In this document: in pieces, positions 52,643-61,219 of the stretch
How the letters are laid out: each line of letters starts with the position of its first letter
Position numbering within the stretch: position 1 is the first letter of the stretch
Origin: Ideonella_A sakaiensis_A
GTDB taxonomy: Bacteria; Pseudomonadota; Gammaproteobacteria; Burkholderiales; Burkholderiaceae_C
Length of the DNA stretch: 64,000 nt
Direction: 5' to 3'
Assembly (NCBI RefSeq): GCF_048320135.1
Contig: NZ_CP182947.1
Location: 3,162,001 to 3,226,000, forward strand
Position numbers and translations under genes: made by a program
The notes under the pieces: generated by a model
The model's input: the letters and a program-made list of their open reading frames with translations, nothing else
Database searches by the model: none
What the model was told of the DNA's origin: nothing

Positions 52643-54132
52643 CGTCTGAATATCCGTAAAGCCACACCGTTGCCGGAACGGATCGTGATTCTGCCGACCG
52701 GCTCCGGCACATGGCCGGGGACCGGCTCGAAGCGGTAACGCTGCGCGAGCATCGCCAGCAGCAACGTCGCCTCCTGCATCGCAAAACTGGCGCCGATGCA
52801 GACGCGCGGCCCGATGCCAAACGGCAGATAGGCCGTCTTCGCCGATTCGCGGCCGGCATCGGTATCGAAGCGGTCCGGGTCGAAGGCGTCCGGATGCGAC
52901 CAGAGGTCGCGGTGGCGGTGGATCAACCATGGCGAGATCACCACCGCTGAGTCGCCGGCAATCGACTTGTCGCGCATCTGGTCGCCCGCCACCGCCTCGC
53001 GGGTCAGGAAACCGACCGGCGGGAACAGCCGCAGCGTTTCGCGGAAGACCTGCCGCGTCAGCTCCAGCTCGCGCAGGTCACCGGCTTGAGGGGTGCGCTT
53101 GCCGAGCACCCGGTCGACCTCGGCGTGCAGCCGCTGCTGCACGTCCGGCGCATTGGCCAGCAGGTGCAAGGCCCACGTCAGCGCACTGGCCGAGGTTTCA
53201 TGGCCGGCGAGGAACAGCACCGCCACCTGGTCGAGGGTTTCGTCGAACGACATCGGCTTGCCGCTCGTCTCGTCGACGGCATCGAGCATCGCCTCGAGGA
53301 TGTCGCGTGGTGGCGGCTGGTCGTGCGCGGCTGTCTGGCCCGGAATGCGCTGCCGATGGGCATCGAAACGCGGGCGGATCAGCGCGCCGAGCAGATTGCG
53401 GATCTCGGCCGCCGCTCGCCGGCTGCGCCGGCGCTGCCAGAACGGCACCAGCACCGGCAGCAGCCAGTTCAGCCCGTAGATCACCGGCAGCGACAGCCGC
53501 GGCGCGAGTTGCTGGAATTCGGCGAAGGCGGCGAAGATGCGGCGTGCATCGTCGCCTTCCATCGGCCGCGACAGGATGGCGCGGAAGATGATGTCGCCGG
53601 TGACATGGGTCATCTCGATCTCCATGTCGTGTGGTGCGCCGTCTGGCAGCGCGTCGAGCCGCCGCAGCAGCTCGTCGGCCGCCTGCAGCATCAGCGGAAA
53701 GGCCACCGCGAGCCTGGCATTCTCGAACGCCGGGTTCATCATCCTGCGCTGGCGTTGCCATTGCGCACCGTTGGTCGTGATCAGGCTCTCGCCGAGCAGC
53801 GGTTCGAGCGCCTTGCCGAGCAGGCGGTGTTTCGGATAGTTGGCGATCGCATCGACGAGCACGTGCCGCACCCATTTCGGCTCGTTGACCATGTAGACGT
53901 GTTTGCCGAACAGATGGACCTCGCCCATCTTCATCCGGTAGCTGCGCTCGAACAGGTTGTGCAGCCACGAGTGGCGAGCGCGGAAAAACAGCAGCCAGCC
54001 GGGCACCCGGCCGGCGCTCGGCTGCGGGTAGGCCGGGCAGAACAGCGCGGGTTGGTCGCCGTCGGTCCGGTGCGGGCAGCCAGTTGCCGCCGTTGCCGGT
54101 TGCTTATCGGTCGACATCGGAATCGGCGTCAT
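52639..54132 (-). CDS. Cytochrome P450
   Basis: About 497 aa. Heme ligand motif FGIGPRVCIG (Cys about 445), oxygen-activation AGHETSAS in the I-helix, and ETLRLFPP (ExxR in K-helix) are all intact. PAFENARLAVAF and FCPAYPQPS segments resemble CYP4/CYP102-like fatty-acid or terpene hydroxylases more than soluble CYP101 types. No ferredoxin or reductase gene is adjacent. Start ATG at 54132 (or 54117) lies inside the upstream hydrolase gene. Confidence 0.93.
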   Translation of the reverse strand: MTPIPMSTDKQPATAATGCPHRTDGDQPALFCPAYPQPSAGRVPGWLLFFRARHSWLHNLFERSYRMKMGEVHLFGKHVYMVNEPKWVRHVLVDAIANYPKHRLLGKALEPLLGESLITTNGAQWQRQRRMMNPAFENARLAVAFPLMLQAADELLRRLDALPDGAPHDMEIEMTHVTGDIIFRAILSRPMEGDDARRIFAAFAEFQQLAPRLSLPVIYGLNWLLPVLVPFWQRRRSRRAAAEIRNLLGALIRPRFDAHRQRIPGQTAAHDQPPPRDILEAMLDAVDETSGKPMSFDETLDQVAVLFLAGHETSASALTWALHLLANAPDVQQRLHAEVDRVLGKRTPQAGDLRELELTRQVFRETLRLFPPVGFLTREAVAGDQMRDKSIAGDSAVVISPWLIHRHRDLWSHPDAFDPDRFDTDAGRESAKTAYLPFGIGPRVCIGASFAMQEATLLLAMLAQRYRFEPVPGHVPEPVGRITIRSGNGVALRIFRR

Positions 54133-55303
54133 CGAAACGCTGGCGCAACGACTGCGGGCCGGCGGTGATCGCAAAATAGTCGTAACGCCCGGTTCGCTCG
54201 CTGGCCATCAGGTATTGCAGATGGACCTTGAACCGGTTGGCCTTCAGGCGCGCATAGGCGGCCGGCGAAAACAGCGTATGAAAACGCGGCGACAGCAGCC
54301 GCGGATGCCAGCCGGCCGGCACCGGCGGCAAGCCGGCAGCGCGGACCGGATCGATGCCGGGAAAGGCCGCCCAGTCGATCGGTGCGGTGATGTCCAGCCA
54401 GTCGATGTTGGCCTCGGCAACCGCCTGCAGGTCGCGCCTGAACCCGTTGGCCGGGCTCAGCGTGCCGAGCAGCGGCATGCAGTGGCCGAGGCTCAGCAGC
54501 GTCGGCACGGTGGCGACGGAACCCGCGGCTTGTTGATCGGCCAGCCTGGCCAGCACGCCGATCGCCAGGCTGGCGCCGACGCTGTGACCGACGACAAGGA
54601 TCTCGTCGGCCGCATCTTCGGCGGCGGCCACCTCGGCGATCCGCGCCGCAAATGCCGACAGCCGCGCATCGAGGGCCGGCACCCGGTCGATGGCCTGCAG
54701 GTGCGTGAAGCGAAGCAGCCGCAGCAGCCAGGTGATCTGGATCCGGTGGACAACGCGAATCAACAGCGCGATGGTCAGCAGGCTTGCACCGACACCGGTG
54801 ACCGGGCCGGCTGCATCGGGCCATCCAGGCGCGGCCGCTGCAACGCCGGCAGCGACGGCGACGCCGACGGCCGCCGCGAGCAGGCTGCCGAATGTCATCA
54901 CCGCCAGCGGCAGCAGGCTGGCATAAACCGGCGGGCGGAACAGTTGGAACAAACGCTGCACCGCGCCATCGCGCAAACCGAATACCACCGCGCGCACGCC
55001 GTCGATCAGCACCCTGGTGGCGCTGCTGGCCCAATGATCACGGACGATATCGTCCCACTGCAGCATCTCGTAGACGGTGCTGACCGGGGTGCTGCCTGGC
55101 GAGTCGATTGCCCAGGAGGTGCTGAACGTGGTCGGCCGGCTGCGTGTCCTGCCGACCTGCAGCGGCAGCCCCGAGACAGCCGTCTGGCGACCTGCCTCGC
55201 GGCGGTAGAGCGCATGGTAATAACGCGGGCTTTTGGGATCGAAGCCGGCGATGAAGAAAACGTGGCGGCGCCTGACGCTGCCGGAACTTGCGCCGACACC
55301 CAT
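54104..55303 (-). CDS. Membrane-embedded serine hydrolase-like protein, copy 2
   Basis: 399 aa. Shares with copy 1 the N-terminal RRRHV-FI-GFDPKSP-YH motif, LQWDDIVRDHW, and the tail (LLSPRF, FSPAAYARL, HLQYLMASE, DYFAITAGPQSLRQRF). Two hydrophobic helices lie at about 129-155 and 168-186. The nucleophile elbow is VVGHSVGAS (GxSxG, Ser241). ATG at 55303 lies 2 bp after the glycosyltransferase stop. Probably an acyl-ester hydrolase or acyltransferase at the inner membrane; inference only. Confidence 0.72.
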   Translation of the reverse strand: MGVGASSGSVRRRHVFFIAGFDPKSPRYYHALYRREAGRQTAVSGLPLQVGRTRSRPTTFSTSWAIDSPGSTPVSTVYEMLQWDDIVRDHWASSATRVLIDGVRAVVFGLRDGAVQRLFQLFRPPVYASLLPLAVMTFGSLLAAAVGVAVAAGVAAAAPGWPDAAGPVTGVGASLLTIALLIRVVHRIQITWLLRLLRFTHLQAIDRVPALDARLSAFAARIAEVAAAEDAADEILVVGHSVGASLAIGVLARLADQQAAGSVATVPTLLSLGHCMPLLGTLSPANGFRRDLQAVAEANIDWLDITAPIDWAAFPGIDPVRAAGLPPVPAGWHPRLLSPRFHTLFSPAAYARLKANRFKVHLQYLMASERTGRYDYFAITAGPQSLRQRFDDADSDVDR

Positions 55304-55305
55304 CG

Positions 55306-56562
55306 TCAAGCCAGCGCTTCGATCTGCGTGCACAAGCCGGCAAGGCCGGGTTCGCGCAGCCGTTCGCGGCAGCGCTGCAGGCTGTCGGCGGGCGTCTGCC
55401 GCAGTGCCGACAAGGCTGCACTCAATCGACGGACGTCGAACTTGCGCGGGCGCAGCACGTGGCCGACGCCGAGCCGGCGCAGGTTCTCCGCATTGTCGAA
55501 CTGGTCGTAGGCCATCGGCATCACCAGCTGCGCAATGCCGGCGCGCATGGCCTGTGCGCAGCTGCCGATGCCGCCATGGTGGACCAGGGCCCGGGTCTTT
55601 GGCAGCAGCTCGGCAAACGGCAGATAGTCGTGGTGCAGCACATGCTCCGGCAGCTCAGCCGGCAACTGGGTCCGGTCCGGCGTCAGCAGGATGGCCCGCT
55701 GCCCGCTGGCTGCGCAGGCTTTCACCGCCACATCAAAAAACGGGCGGGCATGGCGCATTGCGCTGCCCGGCATGAAGACAAGCGGCGCTTCGCCACGCTG
55801 CAGAAAGTGCGACACCGCATCGGGCAGGCGCGCGGCGCCGGCGTCCGCAGTCCCGTCGTCGAACAGCGGGAAGTCGCCGAATGTCAGTGCCGCCGGCCAG
55901 CCGGGACGGCGCGGCGCGAACCATTCCGGAAACAGCGTCACGATCGCGTCGGGCGAAAACATCCATTCGCCGAACAGGCTGACGTCGACCGGCGGCACCG
56001 CAGCGCCGAGCGCCTGCGCCTCGCGCTGCAGCGTGCGGCCGGCCATCGGATGCAGCTTGTGTTTGTCGAGCGCCCGCCAGGCGCCGCGGACCAGCCAGCG
56101 CGGCGTGCCCGGCGGCAGCCGCCAATGCGCCATCGTCAGTGGCGCACCGTCGCTGCGCAGCACCGCCGGCGCGGTGATTGCCGAGATCAGGCGCACGCCG
56201 GGCAAGTCGCGGGCGAGCCGCGCGCCGAACATCTGCGGCGGGGCGATCACGATGCACGGGCCGGCGGCGGCGATTCGCTCGATGTGGCGGAAGGTCGGCG
56301 CGATGGCTGGCGCGAGCATCGAGCGCCAGAAGACGCCAAGCCCCTTGATCGGATGCCACAACATCGGGTTGGCCATCGCCGCGTCGAGGCTGACGCCGGC
56401 TCCGGCCGACGCAAACGCCAGGCCGGAACGTTCGGCCAGCGCTGCAAACTCGTTGTTGCAGATCATCGTCACCAGATGGCCGCGCTGGTGCAATGCGCGG
56501 CCGATCGCAAGGAACGGGTGGATGTCGCCGTGGCTGCCGACCGTTGTGATGACGACCCGCAT
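55306..56562 (-). CDS. RhlB-like glycosyltransferase (GT1/GT28-type)
   Basis: 418 aa. MRVVITTVGSHGDIHPFLAIGRAL is the acceptor-side start of UDP/TDP-sugar transferases such as RhlB and macrolide GTs. The donor site is VHHGGIGSCAQAMRAGI, then MPMAYDQFDNAENLRRLGVG. Acceptors of relatives are lipids, terpenoids or polyketides. First gene of the five-gene operon; ATG at 56562 chosen because family homology starts there. Confidence 0.9.
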   Translation of the reverse strand: MRVVITTVGSHGDIHPFLAIGRALHQRGHLVTMICNNEFAALAERSGLAFASAGAGVSLDAAMANPMLWHPIKGLGVFWRSMLAPAIAPTFRHIERIAAAGPCIVIAPPQMFGARLARDLPGVRLISAITAPAVLRSDGAPLTMAHWRLPPGTPRWLVRGAWRALDKHKLHPMAGRTLQREAQALGAAVPPVDVSLFGEWMFSPDAIVTLFPEWFAPRRPGWPAALTFGDFPLFDDGTADAGAARLPDAVSHFLQRGEAPLVFMPGSAMRHARPFFDVAVKACAASGQRAILLTPDRTQLPAELPEHVLHHDYLPFAELLPKTRALVHHGGIGSCAQAMRAGIAQLVMPMAYDQFDNAENLRRLGVGHVLRPRKFDVRRLSAALSALRQTPADSLQRCRERLREPGLAGLCTQIEALA

Positions 56563-56742
56563 GGTCAGGCGGGCAGCGGCAGCAGGTGCCGGCGGTGCAG
56601 GCGGATCAAGATCGGGACGGAGGGCGGCAAAACCGCGATTGTGCACAAGGCAGGAATGCCACCGTCAGCGGCAAGCGGGCCGCTGCAGCGAACCGGGGTC
56701 TGAGTCCGGGTCGGTTCGCCGATGAATCGAATGCTGCTGTCG

Positions 56743-57216
56743 TCAGCCGCGGCTTCCCGGAGCCCGGGTGACCCTGGCCTTGCCGCCGGTGGTGACGATG
56801 ACGACCGGGTCGCCGACCATCAGCCGCTCGTTGCCGACCGCCTGCACGATCGCTCGCCGCTCGCCATTGCGCAATTGCACCAGCACCTCAATCGCCTGTT
56901 CGCGGGTCGTGTTGCGTTCGATCGCGTTGCCGAGCACCGCGCCGGCGACCGCGCCGAGCACACCGACGATGGCACTTTCGCGGTGGCCGCCGACCGATGA
57001 ACCGGCGATCCCGCCGACCACGCCGCCGGCCGCGCCGCCGAGGCCGCTCTGGCTGCCATCGACGACAACCGGCCTGATCGACAGCACCGTCGCGTCCTGC
57101 ACCACCGACATGCGCTGCGCATCATGGCGGCTGATGACATCGGGATTCGAGGTTGCACAGGCGGCGAGGCTTGCGACCATCGCAACGGCCAGCAGTCGTT
57201 TCAGGTGAGGAATCAT
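56743..57216 (-). CDS. Glycine-zipper (SlyB/Pcp-like) outer-membrane lipoprotein
   Basis: 157 aa. Lipoprotein signal with lipobox LAAC (Cys20). A glycine-zipper 2TM segment (about residues 57-98; GGAAGGVVGGIAGSSVGG) and a C-terminal beta domain (RRAIVQ, ERLMVGDPVVIV). SlyB-like proteins form outer-membrane stress-protective assemblies. AAGGAAA precedes the ATG. Minus-strand neighbour of the HNH gene, 150 bp downstream of it. Confidence 0.85.
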   Translation of the reverse strand: MIPHLKRLLAVAMVASLAACATSNPDVISRHDAQRMSVVQDATVLSIRPVVVDGSQSGLGGAAGGVVGGIAGSSVGGHRESAIVGVLGAVAGAVLGNAIERNTTREQAIEVLVQLRNGERRAIVQAVGNERLMVGDPVVIVTTGGKARVTRAPGSRG

Positions 57217-57366
57217 CGGTTTTCCTTGTCTTGCCAGGGCGCGGAGCAGCCCGCATCAAAACCGGAATGATGAACCTGAATCCAAATCCATGCAGTCGAC
57301 TTGACGTGACTTTGCGTGTCAAACGACATGGAACGGCGCTCGGCGCGGCCGCTGGCGCCCGCGCGC

Positions 57367-57924
57367 TCAGGCGTGAAGGCGGCTGCTGCGCGGCACGCTG
57401 GCGAGCAGAAATTCCATCTGGTCGGACAGGATGCGCCGGCCGCGCAGGATCATGTCCTCGTGCAAGCTCGGCACGTAGGGCAGGTACAAAAGCGTCATGT
57501 GCGCTTCTTCAGGCATCCGGTTGCCCTTGCGGCCGTTGCAGGCACGGCAGGCGGTGATGCAGTTCATCCAGGTGTCGGCGCCACCGCGCGAAGTCGGCAC
57601 GATGTGTTCGCGGGTCAGGTCGTCGGCATGGAAATGGCCGCCGCAATAGGCGCAGACGAGGCGGTCGCGGGCAAACAGTTTGGCGTTGGTCAGTGCAGGG
57701 GCCTGCCGCCAGGCGCGGCTCGGCACCACACCCCGCACCGCGATGATCGGGTGCACCTCGATGCGCGACTGCAAGCCGCTGACACGCTGCATCCCGCCGC
57801 GCAGCACATAGAAGGCCGGCCCGAGCGTCCAGGCGATGCCGTCGCAGGCGTAGATGATTGCTGCTTCCCTGGCCGAAATCCACGATTGAGGTCGACCCGA
57901 GACATCGAGTTGAAGCACTTCCAT
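57367..57924 (-). CDS. HNH endonuclease
   Basis: 185 aa from ATG at 57924; MEVLQLDVSGRPQSWI is the typical start of this housekeeping HNH family. Zinc cysteines Cys91/Cys94 (CAYCG) and Cys126/Cys129 (CRACN) frame EHIVPTSRGG with His107 and Asn121. No methylase or restriction partner is adjacent, so this is not an obvious restriction enzyme. An upstream open frame continues 20 codons without homology. Confidence 0.88.
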   Translation of the reverse strand: MEVLQLDVSGRPQSWISAREAAIIYACDGIAWTLGPAFYVLRGGMQRVSGLQSRIEVHPIIAVRGVVPSRAWRQAPALTNAKLFARDRLVCAYCGGHFHADDLTREHIVPTSRGGADTWMNCITACRACNGRKGNRMPEEAHMTLLYLPYVPSLHEDMILRGRRILSDQMEFLLASVPRSSRLHA

Positions 57925-58114
57925 GAAAACTCCGCTAGCCAACCCGTAGAGTAATGCAATCCGCATGCCGCACTCAATAGCCACTATTTGGCAAACGCGG
58001 CATCTCCGTTCCGAATCCAGGCCCGGCGCGAAAACCTAGGGTTTGCCCGCGAAACGCTGCTGATCTAGGCAGCGGGTACTAGAAAAAGCCGGTTTGAGCA
58101 CGGCACTGATCAGC

Positions 58115-58143
58115 TTGACTGTGGCTCAAACTGGGCAAAATAG
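58115..58143 (+). promoter_or_regulatory. Candidate promoter of the TetR regulator gene
   Basis: TTGACT (58115-58120, five of six consensus) and an AT-rich AAATAG at 58138-58143 with a 17-base spacer. The -10 match is weak. Confidence 0.35.
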
Positions 58144-58157
58144 AACGACCGTTCGTT
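58144..58157. promoter_or_regulatory. Candidate TetR-type operator
   Basis: AACGACCGTTCGTT, arms AACGA/TCGTT around a 4-base centre. It directly follows the candidate -10, a good position for autorepression by the TetR protein whose gene starts at 58196. Confidence 0.5.
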
Positions 58158-58167
58158 TTCAGCCCGA

Positions 58168-58188
58168 ACCACCACCACCACCACCACC
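58168..58188 (+). repeat. (ACC)7 microsatellite before tetR start
   Basis: Seven perfect ACC units ending 7 bp before the ATG, where a Shine-Dalgarno site would normally be. Unit loss or gain would alter leader spacing without changing a reading frame. Confidence 0.85.
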
Positions 58189-58195
58189 AACCTCG

Positions 58196-58861
58196 ATGTC
58201 CGAAACCCTGCACCGCTCGCCGGCCGCCAATGCGCGCAGCCTGCAAAAAGGTCAACAGACGCGCAGCGCGATTCTGGAAGCAGCGCTCGGGCTGTCGTCG
58301 CACATCGGGCTCGAGGGCCTGTCGATCGGCGCGCTGGCCGAAGTGATGGGCATGAGCAAGTCCGGCGTGTTTGCCCATTTCGGGTCGCGCGAGGAACTGC
58401 AGATCTCGGTGATCCGCGAATACCACGCGAAATTCGAGGAAGAGGTGTTCTACCCGGCCTTGAAGGAGGCGCGTGGTTTGCCGCGGCTGCTCGCTCTGTT
58501 CGAGCGCTGGGTGCGGCGGGTCACGGTCGAGCTCGATTCCGGCTGCATCTACATCAGCGGTGCGGTCGAATTCGATGACCGGCCGGGTCCGGTGCGCGAT
58601 GCGTTGGCAGCGATGGTGCAGGCCTGGCAGGACGCGCTTGAGCGCGCGATCCGGCTGGCGGTCTACGAAGGGCATCTGCGCGCCGATACCGAGCCGGCGC
58701 AGCTGCTGTTCGAGATCCACGGCCTGATCCTCGCGCTGCACCACGATGCGCGCTTTCTGCGCGACCCGAATGCGATCGATCGCGCCGGCAAGGCCTTCGA
58801 CCGGATCATCAACAGCCAGATCACCGACGCCGGCCGCCGCGCCGTGGCGTCGACCAGATGA
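58196..58861 (+). CDS. TetR-family transcriptional regulator
   Basis: 221 aa. N-terminal helix-turn-helix (about residues 25-70: LSIGALAEVMGMSKSGVFAHFGSREEL). The C-terminal domain contains YISGAVEFDDRPGPVRDAL, seen in regulators next to fatty-acid oxidation genes. ATG at 58196 chosen; the frame is open upstream but passes through promoter-like DNA and the ACC repeat. 61 bp upstream of acyl-CoA dehydrogenase, so the likely target is that operon and itself, with an acyl-CoA as possible ligand. Confidence 0.9.
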   Translation: MSETLHRSPAANARSLQKGQQTRSAILEAALGLSSHIGLEGLSIGALAEVMGMSKSGVFAHFGSREELQISVIREYHAKFEEEVFYPALKEARGLPRLLALFERWVRRVTVELDSGCIYISGAVEFDDRPGPVRDALAAMVQAWQDALERAIRLAVYEGHLRADTEPAQLLFEIHGLILALHHDARFLRDPNAIDRAGKAFDRIINSQITDAGRRAVASTR

Positions 58862-58922
58862 CGCTCGGTCGGCCAATCCGATCGACGACGAAATTGATTC
58901 ACCAGAACCATCAGGAGTAAGC

Positions 58923-60713
58923 ATGCCCCACTACACCCCACCGCTGCGCGACATGCAGTTCGTGATGCACGAAGTGCTCGAGGTCGGCCAGGCTCTGCAG
59001 CAATTGCCGGCCCATGCGGACGTCGATGCCGACACCATCAACGCGGTGCTCGAGGAGGCCGGCAAATTTGCCGCCAATGTCATTTTCCCGCTGAACCAGT
59101 CGGGTGATGCCGAGGGCTGCAAGCTCGATCCGGCAAGCCACGAAGTGACCGCGCCGAAGGGCTTCAAGCAGGCCTATGCACAATATGTCCAGGGCGGCTG
59201 GCCGGCACTGAGCTGCGACCCGAAATACGGCGGCCAGGGCCTGCCGCTGGTGGTCAACCAGTGCCTGTACGAGATGCTGAACAGCGCCAACCAGGCCTGG
59301 ACGATGTACCCGGGGCTGTCGCACGGTGCCTACGAGTGCCTGCATGCGCACGGCACGCCCGAGCAGCAATCGACCTATCTGCCAAAGCTGACCAGCGGCC
59401 AATGGACCGGCACGATGTGCCTGACCGAAGCGCATTGCGGAACCGACCTCGGCCTGCTGCGTACCAAGGCAGAACCGCAGGCCGACGGCAGCTACAAGCT
59501 GACCGGCGCGAAGATCTTCATCTCCGCCGGCGAACACGACCTTGCCGAAAACATCATCCATCTGGTGCTGGCACGTCTGCCCGATGCGCCGCAAGGCAGC
59601 AAGGGCATCTCGCTGTTCGTCGTGCCGAAATTTCTCGTCAATGCGGACGGATCGCTCGGCGAGCGCAATCCGATCACCTGCGGTGCGCTCGAGCACAAGA
59701 TGGGCATCCACGGCAATGCGACCTGCCAGCTCAATCTCGACGGCGCCGTCGGCAGCCTGGTCGGCGAGCCCAATCGCGGCCTGGCGGCGATGTTCGTGAT
59801 GATGAATGCGGCACGGCTCGGTGTCGGCAACCAGTCGCTCGGCCTGACCGAAGTGGCCTATCAGAATGCCGCCGCCTATGCGAAGGACCGCTTGCAGATG
59901 CGCAGCCTGTCGGGTGCGAAGTCACAGTCACAGCCGGCCGATCCGATCATCGTCCATCCCGATGTGCGCAAGATGCTGCTGACCGCGCGCGCCTATGGCG
60001 AAGGTGGCCGGGCATTGGCGATCCACATCGCATCGCTGCTCGACCAGCAACTGAACCACCCGGACGAGGCGGTGCGCGAACAGGCCGCCGGCGAGGTCGA
60101 ACTGCTGACGCCGATCGTCAAGGCCTTCCTGACCGACAATGGCTGGATCGCCACCTCGAATTGCCTGCAGGTTTTCGGCGGCCACGGCTATATCGCCGAA
60201 TGGGGCATGGAGCAGTATGTCCGCGACTCGAGAATCAACATGATCTACGAGGGCACCAATACGATCCAGTCGCTCGACCTGCTCGGTCGAAAGGTGCTGG
60301 GCGACAACGGCGCGCGGCTGAAGCGGTTCGGCAAGAAGATCGCGGCCTTCATCGACGAAGAGGGCACCAACGAGGCGATGCAGGAATTCGTCAACCCGCT
60401 TGCCGACCTCGGCGACAAGGTCACCAAGCTGACGACCGAACTCGGGATGAAGGCGATGGGCAATGCAGACGAGGTTGGCGCCGCGGCGGTCGACTACCTG
60501 CGCGTCTGCGGTCACCTCGTATTTGCCTATTTCTGGGCCCGGATGGCGAAGGTCGCGCTGGAGAAGCAGTCGAGCGGCGACAGCTTCTATATTGCCAAGC
60601 TGGCGACCGCACGTTTCTATTTCGCGAAGCTGCTGCCCGAGACAGCCGGCCTGATCCGCAGTGCCCGGGCCGGCGCAAAACCGATGATGGAACTCGACGC
60701 AGCGCTGTTCTGA
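58923..60713 (+). CDS. Acyl-CoA dehydrogenase with C-terminal extension
   Basis: 596 aa, larger than short-chain enzymes (about 380). Acyl-CoA_DH N, middle (MCLTEAHCGTDLGLL) and C-terminal domains, then the extra AcylCoA_DH_C-type helical domain (about 470-590). Catalytic Glu443 is in IYEGTNTIQ. Introduces the first double bond of beta-oxidation using FAD. AGGAG (58913-58917) precedes the ATG. Followed by a DUF2147 gene and the FadN-type gene. Confidence 0.94.
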   Translation: MPHYTPPLRDMQFVMHEVLEVGQALQQLPAHADVDADTINAVLEEAGKFAANVIFPLNQSGDAEGCKLDPASHEVTAPKGFKQAYAQYVQGGWPALSCDPKYGGQGLPLVVNQCLYEMLNSANQAWTMYPGLSHGAYECLHAHGTPEQQSTYLPKLTSGQWTGTMCLTEAHCGTDLGLLRTKAEPQADGSYKLTGAKIFISAGEHDLAENIIHLVLARLPDAPQGSKGISLFVVPKFLVNADGSLGERNPITCGALEHKMGIHGNATCQLNLDGAVGSLVGEPNRGLAAMFVMMNAARLGVGNQSLGLTEVAYQNAAAYAKDRLQMRSLSGAKSQSQPADPIIVHPDVRKMLLTARAYGEGGRALAIHIASLLDQQLNHPDEAVREQAAGEVELLTPIVKAFLTDNGWIATSNCLQVFGGHGYIAEWGMEQYVRDSRINMIYEGTNTIQSLDLLGRKVLGDNGARLKRFGKKIAAFIDEEGTNEAMQEFVNPLADLGDKVTKLTTELGMKAMGNADEVGAAAVDYLRVCGHLVFAYFWARMAKVALEKQSSGDSFYIAKLATARFYFAKLLPETAGLIRSARAGAKPMMELDAALF

Positions 60714-60761
60714 AACCGGTCGGATCCCGTTCCTTTCTTCCAACCCCTGAAGGAGACACTG

Positions 60762-61199
60762 ATGAAAAAGCTGTTGATCGCCACCGCCGCCCTGTTTTTT
60801 GCTGCCGGCGCGTGGGCGCAGGCGACACCGGTCGGTTTGTGGAAAACCATCGACGATGAAACCAAGCAGGAAAAATCGCTGATCAGGGTCACTGAAAACG
60901 GTGGCGTGTTGACCGGCAAGGTCGAGAAGATCCTGACCAACAAGCAGGATGCGAAGTGCGACAAGTGCACCGACGCCCGCAAGGACCAGCCGGTGCTCGG
61001 CATGATGATCGTCAATGGCGTCAAGCAGAACGCCGACGACAAGTCGATGTGGGATGGTGGCGAGATCCTCGATCCGAACAACGGCAAGGTCTACAAGGTG
61101 CGCATGAGCCCGATCGAAGGCGGCAAGAAGATGGAAGTGCGCGGCTACATCGGCATGCCGCTGCTCGGCCGGACGCAGACCTGGGTCCGCGTAGAGTGA
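60762..61199 (+). CDS. Secreted DUF2147 protein
   Basis: 145 aa with a signal peptide cleaved after WA-Q (residue 19). The mature domain begins PVGLWKTIDDETKQEKSLI and contains KCDKC and MWDGGEILDPNNGKVY, typical of DUF2147. Small periplasmic beta-barrel-like protein of unknown function. It lies 48 bp after the acyl-CoA dehydrogenase and 20 bp before the FadN-type gene. Confidence 0.9.
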   Translation: MKKLLIATAALFFAAGAWAQATPVGLWKTIDDETKQEKSLIRVTENGGVLTGKVEKILTNKQDAKCDKCTDARKDQPVLGMMIVNGVKQNADDKSMWDGGEILDPNNGKVYKVRMSPIEGGKKMEVRGYIGMPLLGRTQTWVRVE

Positions 61200-61219
61200 C
61201 GAGCAGCAAAGGAGAAAGC

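Noticed and set aside
56563..56742. Promoter of the P450 operon
   Set aside because: The 180-bp gap before the glycosyltransferase gene was read on the minus strand; no hexamer pair with acceptable spacing stood out, so none is claimed.
58094..58195. Upstream TTG start for the TetR gene giving a polyproline leader
   Set aside because: The extension would be coded by the candidate promoter, operator and (ACC)7 tract; TetR proteins normally begin shortly before the helix-turn-helix.
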